5,277 bases of DNA from Sulfurovum sp. (GTDB lineage: Bacteria > Campylobacterota > Campylobacteria > Campylobacterales > Sulfurovaceae): NCBI GenBank assembly GCA_015661795.1, contig DQVJ01000068.1:1-5277 (forward strand), given 5' to 3'. The notes below the pieces were generated by a model. That model searched no databases, was not told where the DNA came from, and worked only from the letters and a program-made list of their open reading frames with translations. The translations under genes were made by a program, and so were the position numbers. This document shows positions 1 through 5,159 of the stretch, one piece after another. The number at the start of each line of letters is the position of its first letter. The stretch's first letter is position 1.

Positions 1-912
1 TGGAAATCAAAAGAGATTGAGGGCGTTTTGGCATACTTAGGAATAGAGGAGGATGGAAACATTGATGGAGATTTCTCTCATACGCATATTACCAATGAGT
101 ATATACCTACACGGACAGAAGAACTCAAAAAATACCTACAAGATATACGTAGTAAACGTACCTATCCTTTTAGAGATAAAAAGATTATTACAGCATGGAA
201 TGCAATGATGATTAAATCTTTGTTTAGTGCATCAAAAATCGATGGAAAATATCTTAGGATTGCAGTGAAACGACTTGATGTATTGTTAGCTATGATGTAT
301 AAAAAGAATGTGCTATACCATCAAGTATTTTTAGGAAAAAGCCCTACACAGAAAGCATTGCTAGAAGATTATGCTTTCTTGATAGATGCACTCATTATAG
401 CATATGACAGAACTTATAGTGAAAAATATTTGGCACTAATAAGAGTCTTTACACAAGAAGGGCTGAAAAAATTTTATAGAAAGAAACGCTGGTATTTAAG
501 TGATGACGGCATAGAAGTATATGCAGATTTTGATGATAGGTATTATACTTCTGCTTTGTCATTAATGTTAGAAAATTTATTGCGTATAGCTTCATTAACA
601 GAAGACTTAACATATATTGATATAGTCAACGAAACAATTATGAACCTAGGAGCTGTGTTAGAAAAAGATCCTGTATATGCACCTAAGTTGGTACATGTTT
701 TCTTACGTTTAAAGACGGGAGATATTATGATACATGCAAAGGAGGAAAAGTTACGTATCGCCAAAAGCCAGTTAGATAAAGTGAAATACCCGTTTATTTT
801 AAGTAGGATTCAAGAGAGTGATGAGTATCTTGCATGTAAAAGTACAATGTGTTTTGCGAAGAATATAAACATTACAAAACTCATTGAGAAAATAAATAAG
901 GTAGTACAATAA
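1..912 (+). CDS. YyaL/SPATA20-family protein, C-terminal part (gene runs off the left edge)
   Basis: The reading frame is open from base 1, so the gene starts outside the window; 303 residues are visible. A TTG at 28 is an internal Leu codon, not a start. The visible part fits the alpha-helical (alpha/alpha-barrel-like) C-terminal half of the YyaL/SPATA20 family, whose full members are roughly 600-700 residues and begin with a thioredoxin-like domain (DUF255) not seen here. Matching features are the 'GIEEDGN' segment near the left edge, 'KKIITAWNAMMIK' at visible residues 60-72, 'LLEDYAFLIDALI' at 120-132, 'ENLLRIASLT' near 190-199 and the terminal 'YLACKSTMC' at 276-284. The usual PSGNS-like stretch is replaced by 'YYTSALS' around 181-187. 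The precise biochemical role of the family is not settled. The stop overlaps the next start by one base, so it is operonic with the DUF309 gene. The family call is confident; the function is unknown. Confidence 0.85.
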   Translation, partial: WKSKEIEGVLAYLGIEEDGNIDGDFSHTHITNEYIPTRTEELKKYLQDIRSKRTYPFRDKKIITAWNAMMIKSLFSASKIDGKYLRIAVKRLDVLLAMMYKKNVLYHQVFLGKSPTQKALLEDYAFLIDALIIAYDRTYSEKYLALIRVFTQEGLKKFYRKKRWYLSDDGIEVYADFDDRYYTSALSLMLENLLRIASLTEDLTYIDIVNETIMNLGAVLEKDPVYAPKLVHVFLRLKTGDIMIHAKEEKLRIAKSQLDKVKYPFILSRIQESDEYLACKSTMCFAKNINITKLIEKINKVVQ

Positions 913-1262
913 TGCTCACGATGAATGATGATTTAGAAGGTGCTTTAATAGAGTACTTAAAACTTTTAGAGGAAGAAGCATACTTTGAAGCACATGAAGT
1001 AATGGAAGAGGCATGGCATCCTTTACGGCTGAAAAAGCATCCTTTGGCAAATCTTGCAAAAGGTTACATAAATGCAGCCATTACTTTTGAACATATTAAA
1101 CGGGATAGAAAAAATGTAAAGGAAAAAGCTAAAAAAGTATTGGCTTCTTATGAACGCCATAAACATTTATGTCTAGAGGAAATAGAATATTATGATTTGT
1201 TTAAGTTATGTGAAGAAAAAATAGAAGCTTTAAAACAAAAACATAGTGAGATACTTATTTAA
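912..1262 (+). CDS. DUF309 family protein
   Basis: A 116-residue, mostly helical, soluble protein with no signal peptide or membrane segment. The family signature is visible as 'FEAHEVMEEAWHPLR' at residues 25-39, where a His-Glu-x-x-Glu-x-x-Trp pattern is the conserved core, followed by 'GYINAAITFEHIKRDR' at 51-66, a second conserved helix. DUF309 proteins are small helical-bundle proteins of unknown function; the conserved His and acidic residues hint at ligand or metal contact, but this is inference. The ATG overlaps the upstream stop as TAATG. An AAGG at 898-901 lies ten bases before this start. A second in-frame ATG at 921 would remove three residues and cannot be excluded. The 3' stop again overlaps the next gene by one base, so the protein is made from the same message as its two neighbours. 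Confidence 0.85.
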   Translation: MLTMNDDLEGALIEYLKLLEEEAYFEAHEVMEEAWHPLRLKKHPLANLAKGYINAAITFEHIKRDRKNVKEKAKKVLASYERHKHLCLEEIEYYDLFKLCEEKIEALKQKHSEILI

Positions 1263-2536
1263 TGTTTTGGTATCATGCTACTACAAAACACTCTTACAAT
1301 TCTGTACGAACCAATCCCAACCGTATAGAGTGGGAAGACCAGCCTAGTACCTATAAAAATTATCCAGACAGTTATAAAAAAGTAAAATTGGACTTAGAAA
1401 GAAAAGAAGATAACTTTTTATATCACATTGCGGGATTAACTGCTAAAAAATCTTATCCCAGTGGCGAATATTATTTACGAATCAATCCAAGTGCTGGAGC
1501 TTTATATCCCAACGAACTTTATTTTCAAGTCCGTGACGTTGAAGGGATAAAAGATGGTATTTATCATTATGAAGTGAGCTCTTCTTCCTTAACTTTACTG
1601 CAAAATATTACGCAAGAGGAAGGGTTAGAACCTTACTTTGGTTTTGCAACAGCTATGCAGGGATATTTGTTTTTGGTATCAGCTATTTACTACAGGTCAT
1701 CTTGGAAATATAAAAACCGCGCGTTTCGATACTGTTTGTTGGATGCAGGGCATTTGTTAGGAAGTATAGAAGCAGCTGCACTACTTAAACCTTTTTCAGT
1801 GCAGATGAATTATCATATTCAAAGAGAAAAACTCAATCGTATGTTTGGATTTGAAGACCGCGAATGGTTTTTAGCAGGGGCTACGATGGGAATGCCTGTA
1901 AACAACACCACAATAAACCCTATAGAGTTTGAACTCCCTTATGTGGACGGTAGCCGTAGTTTTGAGAAAAATGAATTGATAGAACAAGCTTATGCAGAAA
2001 CATTAGTGCTAAAAGGCTGTAAAAGCCAGATAGAGGAGCCTAAATTTACCTATAATACAACAAAGTTAAGAGAGACACTTTTTACCCGTCGTTCACAACG
2101 AGGTTTTAGTGAAGGTGCTATCACCAAAGGGCAGTTTAACTATATAATGGAGGTTATACAGCAACCTATTCCTTCTGATTGTGATGAAGAAGTCTCTGTA
2201 TATATTGTGCTCAATCGTGTACTCAATATGCCTTTAGGGCTTTATAAAGATGGTACTTATATCTCTTATGGAGATTTTGCCAAACAGGCAGGATATTTGA
2301 GTTTAGAACAATATTCACTTTCACAGCAGGGAGCCATGGCATTCTTTTTAACATCCAAGGGTAAAAACTATCAGGCACTGTATCAGAAAGCAGGCATCAT
2401 AGGACATAGGTTGTACGTAGTATCTTTATATCTAGGCATAGGGTGTTCTGGTATAGGTGCCTATTATGATGATGAAGTAAATGAATTTGTAGGAAATGAT
2501 GAGATGGTTTTATATGCATTGGCTATAGGAAAATAA
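1262..2536 (+). CDS. SagB/ThcOx-type protein with two nitroreductase domains
   Basis: A 424-residue soluble protein with two nitroreductase-fold domains in tandem. The first (about residues 50-215) carries the SagB/ThcOx signature: 'INPSAGALYPNELYF' at 74-88, 'DGIYHYE' at 98-104 and 'NRAFRYCLLDAGH' at 152-164. The second (about 265-424) begins with 'RRSQRGFSEGAIT' at 276-288 and ends with 'AGIIGHRLYVVSLYLGIG' at 377-394 then 'GIGAYYDDEVNE' at 397-408. Members bind FMN and perform two-electron oxidations; the best-known ones oxidise azolines to azoles in peptide natural products. No SagC/SagD-type cyclodehydratase or precursor peptide is encoded nearby, so a thiazole/oxazole peptide role is not supported and the substrate is unknown. 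The start ATG overlaps the DUF309 stop as TAATG and has no clear Shine-Dalgarno site (only GTGAG about 11 bases upstream), which suggests translation by coupling. Confidence 0.85.
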   Translation: MFWYHATTKHSYNSVRTNPNRIEWEDQPSTYKNYPDSYKKVKLDLERKEDNFLYHIAGLTAKKSYPSGEYYLRINPSAGALYPNELYFQVRDVEGIKDGIYHYEVSSSSLTLLQNITQEEGLEPYFGFATAMQGYLFLVSAIYYRSSWKYKNRAFRYCLLDAGHLLGSIEAAALLKPFSVQMNYHIQREKLNRMFGFEDREWFLAGATMGMPVNNTTINPIEFELPYVDGSRSFEKNELIEQAYAETLVLKGCKSQIEEPKFTYNTTKLRETLFTRRSQRGFSEGAITKGQFNYIMEVIQQPIPSDCDEEVSVYIVLNRVLNMPLGLYKDGTYISYGDFAKQAGYLSLEQYSLSQQGAMAFFLTSKGKNYQALYQKAGIIGHRLYVVSLYLGIGCSGIGAYYDDEVNEFVGNDEMVLYALAIGK

Positions 2537-2599
2537 AAAAAACTGTTTATCATCATCAAGTATTTAAATATAATTATTTTATTCATTTTGTATTATATT

Positions 2600-2608
2600 T
2601 GTTATAAT
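2600..2608 (+). promoter_or_regulatory. Extended -10 promoter of the YeeE/YedE pair
   Basis: TGTTATAAT at 2600-2608 is an exact extended -10 element (TG-N-TATAAT). No TTGACA-like -35 is present; the upstream bases are a T-rich run (about 2571-2599), as is common for sigma-70 promoters in Campylobacterota. Transcription would begin near 2615, leaving a leader of about 20 bases that contains the ribosome binding site. It separates the transporter pair from the operon ending at 2536. Confidence 0.65.
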
Positions 2609-2622
2609 GTTACAAAATTAAT

Positions 2623-2629
2623 AAAAGGA
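2623..2629 (+). promoter_or_regulatory. Ribosome binding site that fixes a GTG start at 2636
   Basis: AAAAGGA lies six bases before GTG at 2636-2638. It decides the start of the first YeeE/YedE half: an upstream in-frame TTG at 2588 would overlap the promoter -10 box and would add sixteen residues with no family resemblance. Confidence 0.7.
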
Positions 2630-2635
2630 TATATT

Positions 2636-3139
2636 GTGCATAGATTACCATGGTGGATGGGTGCTATATTAATGTCTGGTTTACTATTGATGACTTTTTC
2701 TGTTTTTGGTGCAGACAGACCTATAGGCGCATCAACATATGTGCCCTATTTTGCAGGGATACTTTTTGATCTTGATCCAGAAAAATATACCTATCTTAAA
2801 GAGATAAAAAACTCAGGAGCATGGGAAGGTGTTATGCTTTTTGGTGTTTTATTTGGAGGATTTATCACTTCTGTGTTTTTAACTAAAACTTTCCGCTTCT
2901 CACTCATCCCAACAGGATGGAAAAAATATAAAAACAATTCTGTTCTCTCAAGGCTTCTGTGGAGTTTTTTTTCCGGTTTTGTTATGATTATTGGTGCTAG
3001 ACTAGCGGGAGGTTGTACCTCTGGTCACTTTATGTCAGGCATGAGCCAAATGGCCATTTCTGCAATGATTTTTGGGACGGTGGTAATGGTTGTTTTAGTC
3101 ATCACGGGTAAGTTATTTTATCATACGAAGGAGGACTAA
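2636..3139 (+). CDS. YeeE/YedE (DUF395) membrane protein, N-terminal half of a split sulfur-compound transporter
   Basis: A 167-residue inner-membrane protein read from GTG at 2636, chosen for its Shine-Dalgarno site and for following the -10 box. About four hydrophobic segments are seen, near residues 6-24, 62-83, 108-124 and 138-160. Family marks are 'RPIGAST' at 28-34 and 'GARLAGGCTSGHFMSGMS' at 120-137, the conserved re-entrant motif with Cys127, the only cysteine in the protein. In single-chain relatives such as the thiosulfate transporter TsuA, conserved cysteines line the path for the sulfur substrate; here only half of that structure is encoded and the partner follows at once. By inference the two chains assemble into one transporter for thiosulfate or a related sulfur species. 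The related two-protein form has been called PmpA/PmpB elsewhere. Stop and next start overlap as TAATG. Confidence 0.88.
   Translation: MHRLPWWMGAILMSGLLLMTFSVFGADRPIGASTYVPYFAGILFDLDPEKYTYLKEIKNSGAWEGVMLFGVLFGGFITSVFLTKTFRFSLIPTGWKKYKNNSVLSRLLWSFFSGFVMIIGARLAGGCTSGHFMSGMSQMAISAMIFGTVVMVVLVITGKLFYHTKED
3128..3135 (+). promoter_or_regulatory. Strong Shine-Dalgarno site for the second YeeE/YedE gene
   Basis: AAGGAGGA inside the end of the upstream gene is a near-perfect anti-16S match, three bases before the ATG at 3139. It supports that start and suggests the second subunit is translated at least as well as the first, on top of coupling through the TAATG overlap. Confidence 0.75.
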
Positions 3140-3798
3140 TGGACATTATCGTTAAAACAGCAGGAGAAGATTTACCCTCTCGTATCGCTCAGATGTTTGA
3201 AAGTGTCATTCATCAGGGACATGGCTCTTTAGTATTGGTATTTCTCATAGGTGTTATTTTTGGAGGGATTATTCAGTATACAAGGGTAGATAAATTTGAA
3301 AAAATTGCGGGATTTGCCATGCTTAAAGACACAATTGTCCCAAAGATGCTTTTTTTAACCGTAGGACTTACAAGTATTGGATTGTATTTTATGGTTGAAG
3401 CAGGTGGTGCACATTATCATATTAAACCGATTATTTGGCAAGGGCTGATTCTTGGAGGAATACTCTTTGGTATTTCTATGGCAATTCTAGGCAAGTGCCC
3501 TGGTACAGGTCCCGTGTCTATCGCTGAAGGACGTATAGATGTATTGGTTGGTGCAATTGGTGGATTACTGGGAGGACTTGTATTTACACTTTTTTATGAT
3601 GATATTTTTAAACCACTCATGGGTGAGAGTTCGGGGAGCCTTACGTTACCAGAGTTTTTCCCTGGTAATGAGCATATGGTTGTGCTTATCTTTGGCATCA
3701 TGGTAGCACTTGTTGCAATAGTTATTCCTAAAGTAGAGATGTTTGATGAAGCAGACCTGTGTAAACTCCCTGAAGGAGAAAGACCGGATAGAGATTAG
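3139..3798 (+). CDS. YeeE/YedE (DUF395) membrane protein, C-terminal half of a split sulfur-compound transporter
   Basis: A 219-residue inner-membrane protein with about five hydrophobic segments, near residues 30-48, 67-87, 97-118, 133-153 and 178-197. 'GVIFGGIIQYTRVDKFEKIAG' begins at 38 and matches the opening helix of the repeat unit. 'LGKCPGTGPVSIAEGRIDVL' at 117-136 is the second conserved DUF395 motif, with Cys120 equivalent in kind to Cys127 of the partner. One more cysteine lies in the hydrophilic tail ('DLCKLPEGE', Cys208), which ends in a charged stretch likely facing the cytoplasm. An N-terminal segment of about 28 residues before the first span is amphipathic. Together with the upstream gene it should form one sulfur-compound uptake unit; thiosulfate is the best guess from TsuA, but the substrate is not proven. 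The last four bases overlap the convergent SUI1 gene. Confidence 0.88.
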   Translation: MDIIVKTAGEDLPSRIAQMFESVIHQGHGSLVLVFLIGVIFGGIIQYTRVDKFEKIAGFAMLKDTIVPKMLFLTVGLTSIGLYFMVEAGGAHYHIKPIIWQGLILGGILFGISMAILGKCPGTGPVSIAEGRIDVLVGAIGGLLGGLVFTLFYDDIFKPLMGESSGSLTLPEFFPGNEHMVVLIFGIMVALVAIVIPKVEMFDEADLCKLPEGERPDRD

Positions 3799-4124
3799 TT
3801 TTTAAAGGGATAGCCCATAGATTCTAAATGTTTTTGTACCTGCTTGGGTATATCACCTTGAAACTCTAGGCTGTCTTCTTTTACTGTTCCCCCTGTCCCT
3901 AGCTTCTTCTTTACTTCTCTCATCAGTAATTGTAGGTCATTTCTATGTAAATAAAATGGTTTGACAATGGTGACTATCTTCCCTCTTCTTTTTTCTTTGG
4001 CGCAATAGAGTTGATGTTTGTTTGGTGATCTTATTTCCAGATCAACAGTTTTAGAAGGTTTGCTTTTGTTGTCAGAAGACCAACCATCCTCAAAGTTCGC
4101 CCCCATTTCAAATACTTTTGCCAT
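3795..4124 (-). CDS. SUI1/eIF1-like translation factor family protein (YciH-type)
   Basis: A 109-residue protein. The C-terminal two thirds is a SUI1 (eIF1) domain: 'RRGKIVTIVKPF' at 46-57, the hallmark 'VKKKLGTGGTVKEDSLEFQG' at 71-90, then 'VQKHLESMGYPF' at 96-107. Bacterial members such as E. coli YciH bind the small ribosomal subunit and are thought to affect initiation fidelity or stress-time translation; they are not essential initiation factors. The first 35 residues are polar and probably flexible. The ATG at 4124-4122 overlaps the stop of a 32-codon membrane-protein gene as TAATG and has only a weak site of its own (GGAC), so translation probably depends on coupling. The stop codon overlaps that of the convergent transporter gene by four bases. 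Confidence 0.9.
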   Translation of the reverse strand: MAKVFEMGANFEDGWSSDNKSKPSKTVDLEIRSPNKHQLYCAKEKRRGKIVTIVKPFYLHRNDLQLLMREVKKKLGTGGTVKEDSLEFQGDIPKQVQKHLESMGYPFKN

Positions 4125-4222
4125 TAATTATAGTCCGTATCAAAAAAGATGCCAAGGGCAACCATAAGCATGAGTAAAAAAACAAGTAGTTTGTAAAGAT
4201 TTTCATCAGAGGGTAAACGCAT
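4124..4222 (-). CDS. Small single-span membrane protein, 32 residues, unknown function
   Basis: A short gene read on the minus strand from ATG at 4222-4220 to TAA at 4126-4124. The product begins 'MRLPSDENLYK', continues with an uninterrupted hydrophobic stretch at residues 12-27 (LLVFLLMLMVALGIFF) and ends 'DTDYN'. Charge distribution (Arg2 and Lys11 before the span, acidic tail after it) suggests an N-in, C-out inner-membrane protein. Three signs support a real gene: AAGGAA six bases before the ATG, a perfect TATAAT about 25 bases upstream of the start, and a stop that overlaps the SUI1 start as TAATG, the same junction used by the other tight gene pairs here. I recognise no family. Alternatively it could be a leader peptide whose translation controls the SUI1 gene. 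Confidence 0.72.
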   Translation of the reverse strand: MRLPSDENLYKLLVFLLMLMVALGIFFDTDYN

Positions 4223-4228
4223 GAAGGG

Positions 4229-4234
4229 TTCCTT
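4229..4234 (-). promoter_or_regulatory. Ribosome binding site of the 32-residue membrane protein
   Basis: On the minus strand AAGGAA is separated by six bases from the ATG at 4222-4220. This is good spacing and a better site than the one before the SUI1 start. Confidence 0.65.
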
Positions 4235-4247
4235 AAATGTTTTTATC

Positions 4248-4253
4248 ATTATA
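4248..4253 (-). promoter_or_regulatory. -10 box of the small membrane protein-SUI1 operon
   Basis: Reads TATAAT on the minus strand. The expected start of transcription is near 4241, giving a leader of about 19 bases that holds the Shine-Dalgarno site. At 17 bases upstream the sequence is GATAAT, which is not a -35 consensus; that position falls within the 22-bp dyad at 4267-4288. Confidence 0.6.
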
Positions 4254-4266
4254 GTTTATTTTTGAT

Positions 4267-4288
4267 ATACATTATCTAAATAATGTAT
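4267..4288. repeat. Perfect inverted repeat, 9-bp arms and 4-base loop, possible operator
   Basis: ATACATTAT, then CTAA, then ATAATGTAT: all nine arm positions pair. It lies 16 bases past the yaaA stop and is centred near -36 of the promoter that reads the small membrane protein and SUI1 gene. Neither strand has a run of T directly after the repeat, so it is a poor intrinsic terminator; a binding site for a dimeric regulator covering the -35 region is the better reading. The AT-rich dyad loosely recalls Fur/PerR-type boxes but does not match either consensus exactly. Confidence 0.5.
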
Positions 4289-4304
4289 GATTGCTACTTT
4301 AGTT

Positions 4305-5039
4305 TTAAGAGATACTATATATGACTTCAGTATGAACCCCTTTGACTATACTCTCTTCTATAGTAAGTTTTTCAATATTTATTTTCATAAACTCTTCTAG
4401 GGTCGTTATCTGTGCTTTTGCAATCTCATGTAAGACAATACCTCTGTATGCTTTTGCCCAATGGCTCACCACTTTCCCCTCTTTTATAAACTTAAGTGTG
4501 GTGTATGGTCGGGAAGGTTTGTAGAATTTGTTATAAAATCCTGCACGCAAGTCTAATATCTCATCATCTTTAAGATACTCTTCCACAAGATATGCGGAGT
4601 GTTCATGGTAGAATTTTTCAGGTTTTATATCTCCTACAGGTTCTCCTTGTTTGAGTTTATATTCAGGAATAAGATCAGAAGCTTTAATCGGTCCAAAAAG
4701 ATTAGAAAAGAGGATGACATTTTCATCGATGAAGTTTTGTGCAGCTGTACTCAAGTGTACGTAGTCTAGATAGTCAAAGGCAACGCCTGTATACCGTTCT
4801 ATGGATTTCATAGTAAGTTCATGAATAATATCTTTTTTATATTTGAGAATCTCAGTTTCTTTTTTGATACCAAACATTCTTGAAAGTACACTAATATCTC
4901 CTCGTTGTATGATATTGGTATAGGCATGTAAGAGCTTGATACGATGAGGTGTCAATGATTCAAAAAGTAAATTTCTTGGATTAAACGAGAGTTCTCCGCC
5001 TGATTTTTTAGTTTCACTAGGTGCGAGTAAGATTTTCAT
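4305..5039 (-). CDS. yaaA: Peroxide-stress protein YaaA (DUF328)
   Basis: A 244-residue soluble protein, close to the usual family length of about 240-260. Conserved stretches are the N-terminal 'MKILLAPSETK', 'GVAFDYLDY' at 85-93, 'ILFSNLFGPIKASDLIPEYKL' starting at 109, 'LDLRAGFYNKFYKP' at 162-175, and 'VSHWAKAYRGIVLHEIAKAQ' at 191-210 with the Lys-Ala-x-Arg-Gly core. In E. coli YaaA is induced by OxyR and lowers free intracellular iron during hydrogen peroxide stress; the fold binds DNA in vitro and is related to a helix-hairpin-helix-containing scaffold. The N-terminal 'LLAPSETK' variant is common in the non-enteric branch of the family. The start ATG has AGAAGG nine bases upstream on the minus strand. 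The gene is transcribed away from tRNA-Thr and towards the small-protein/SUI1 operon, which has its own promoter. Confidence 0.88.
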   Translation of the reverse strand: MKILLAPSETKKSGGELSFNPRNLLFESLTPHRIKLLHAYTNIIQRGDISVLSRMFGIKKETEILKYKKDIIHELTMKSIERYTGVAFDYLDYVHLSTAAQNFIDENVILFSNLFGPIKASDLIPEYKLKQGEPVGDIKPEKFYHEHSAYLVEEYLKDDEILDLRAGFYNKFYKPSRPYTTLKFIKEGKVVSHWAKAYRGIVLHEIAKAQITTLEEFMKINIEKLTIEESIVKGVHTEVIYSIS

Positions 5040-5075
5040 ACAATATTGCCTTCTTCATCAGAATTAATGTATGGT

Positions 5076-5081
5076 ATTTTA
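5076..5081 (-). promoter_or_regulatory. Possible -10 box of yaaA, inside an inverted repeat
   Basis: Reads TAAAAT on the minus strand, preceded by T-rich runs at about 5083-5108 that could replace a -35 box in this kind of genome. A start near 5069 would give a leader of about 30 bases. It overlaps one arm of the repeat at 5077-5097. TACATT nearer the gene is an alternative, so this call is tentative. Confidence 0.35.
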
Positions 5082-5097
5082 GTAAAAAATACTAAAA
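5077..5097. repeat. Inverted repeat with 8-bp arms in the yaaA/tRNA spacer
   Basis: TTTTAGTA, five A, TACTAAAA: perfect 8-bp arms made largely of A and T. It covers the candidate yaaA -10 box and sits about 34 bases before the -35 box of the divergent tRNA promoter. It could be an operator, or merely a chance product of the A- and T-tracts; no terminator-like T run follows on either strand. Confidence 0.35.
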
Positions 5098-5130
5098 AAG
5101 AAGAAATTTTTGATTTTTTTAATAAAACAC

Positions 5131-5159
5131 TTGACAATGCCTATGTATTTGTCTATAAT
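5131..5159 (+). promoter_or_regulatory. Consensus sigma-70 promoter of tRNA-Thr
   Basis: TTGACA at 5131-5136 and TATAAT at 5154-5159 match the consensus in all twelve positions with the ideal 17-base spacer. A- and T-tracts at about 5084-5128 resemble an UP element. The discriminator that follows, TCCCGTCC at 5160-5167, is GC-rich, as in stable-RNA promoters under stringent control. Transcription should begin near 5166, about 30 bases before the mature tRNA. Confidence 0.88.

Noticed and set aside
28..30. TTG as start of the first gene
   Set aside because: The frame is open to base 1 and the residues before it match the family, so this is an internal leucine codon of a truncated gene.
543..764. 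Minus-strand open frame of 73 codons
   Set aside because: It lies wholly inside the YyaL-family gene on the opposite strand, resembles no known protein and has no convincing ribosome binding site.
1262..2536. Azole-forming (TOMM/streptolysin S-type) biosynthesis locus
   Set aside because: Only the SagB-like dehydrogenase is present; no SagC/SagD-type cyclodehydratase, precursor peptide or exporter is visible in the window.
2561..2570. Ten-base palindrome TATTTAAATA
   Set aside because: It is short and purely A/T in an AT-rich spacer, so expected by chance; no loop or T run makes it a terminator.
2588..2590. TTG as start of the first YeeE/YedE gene
   Set aside because: It lies upstream of the -10 box, has no ribosome binding site and adds residues unlike the family; GTG at 2636 is better supported.
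3766..3778. Short hairpin CTCC/GGAG near the end of the second YeeE/YedE gene
   Set aside because: The stem has only four pairs, lies in coding sequence and lacks a good T run on either strand, so it is not a credible terminator for either convergent gene.
4267..4288. Intrinsic terminator for yaaA
   Set aside because: The stem is almost all A/T and the minus strand continues with ATCAAAAATAAAC rather than a T run; an operator explains the position better, though some effect on the yaaA 3' end remains possible.
4342..4524. Plus-strand open frame of 60 codons
   Set aside because: It is antisense to the well-supported yaaA gene; its hydrophobic look comes from reading the complementary strand.
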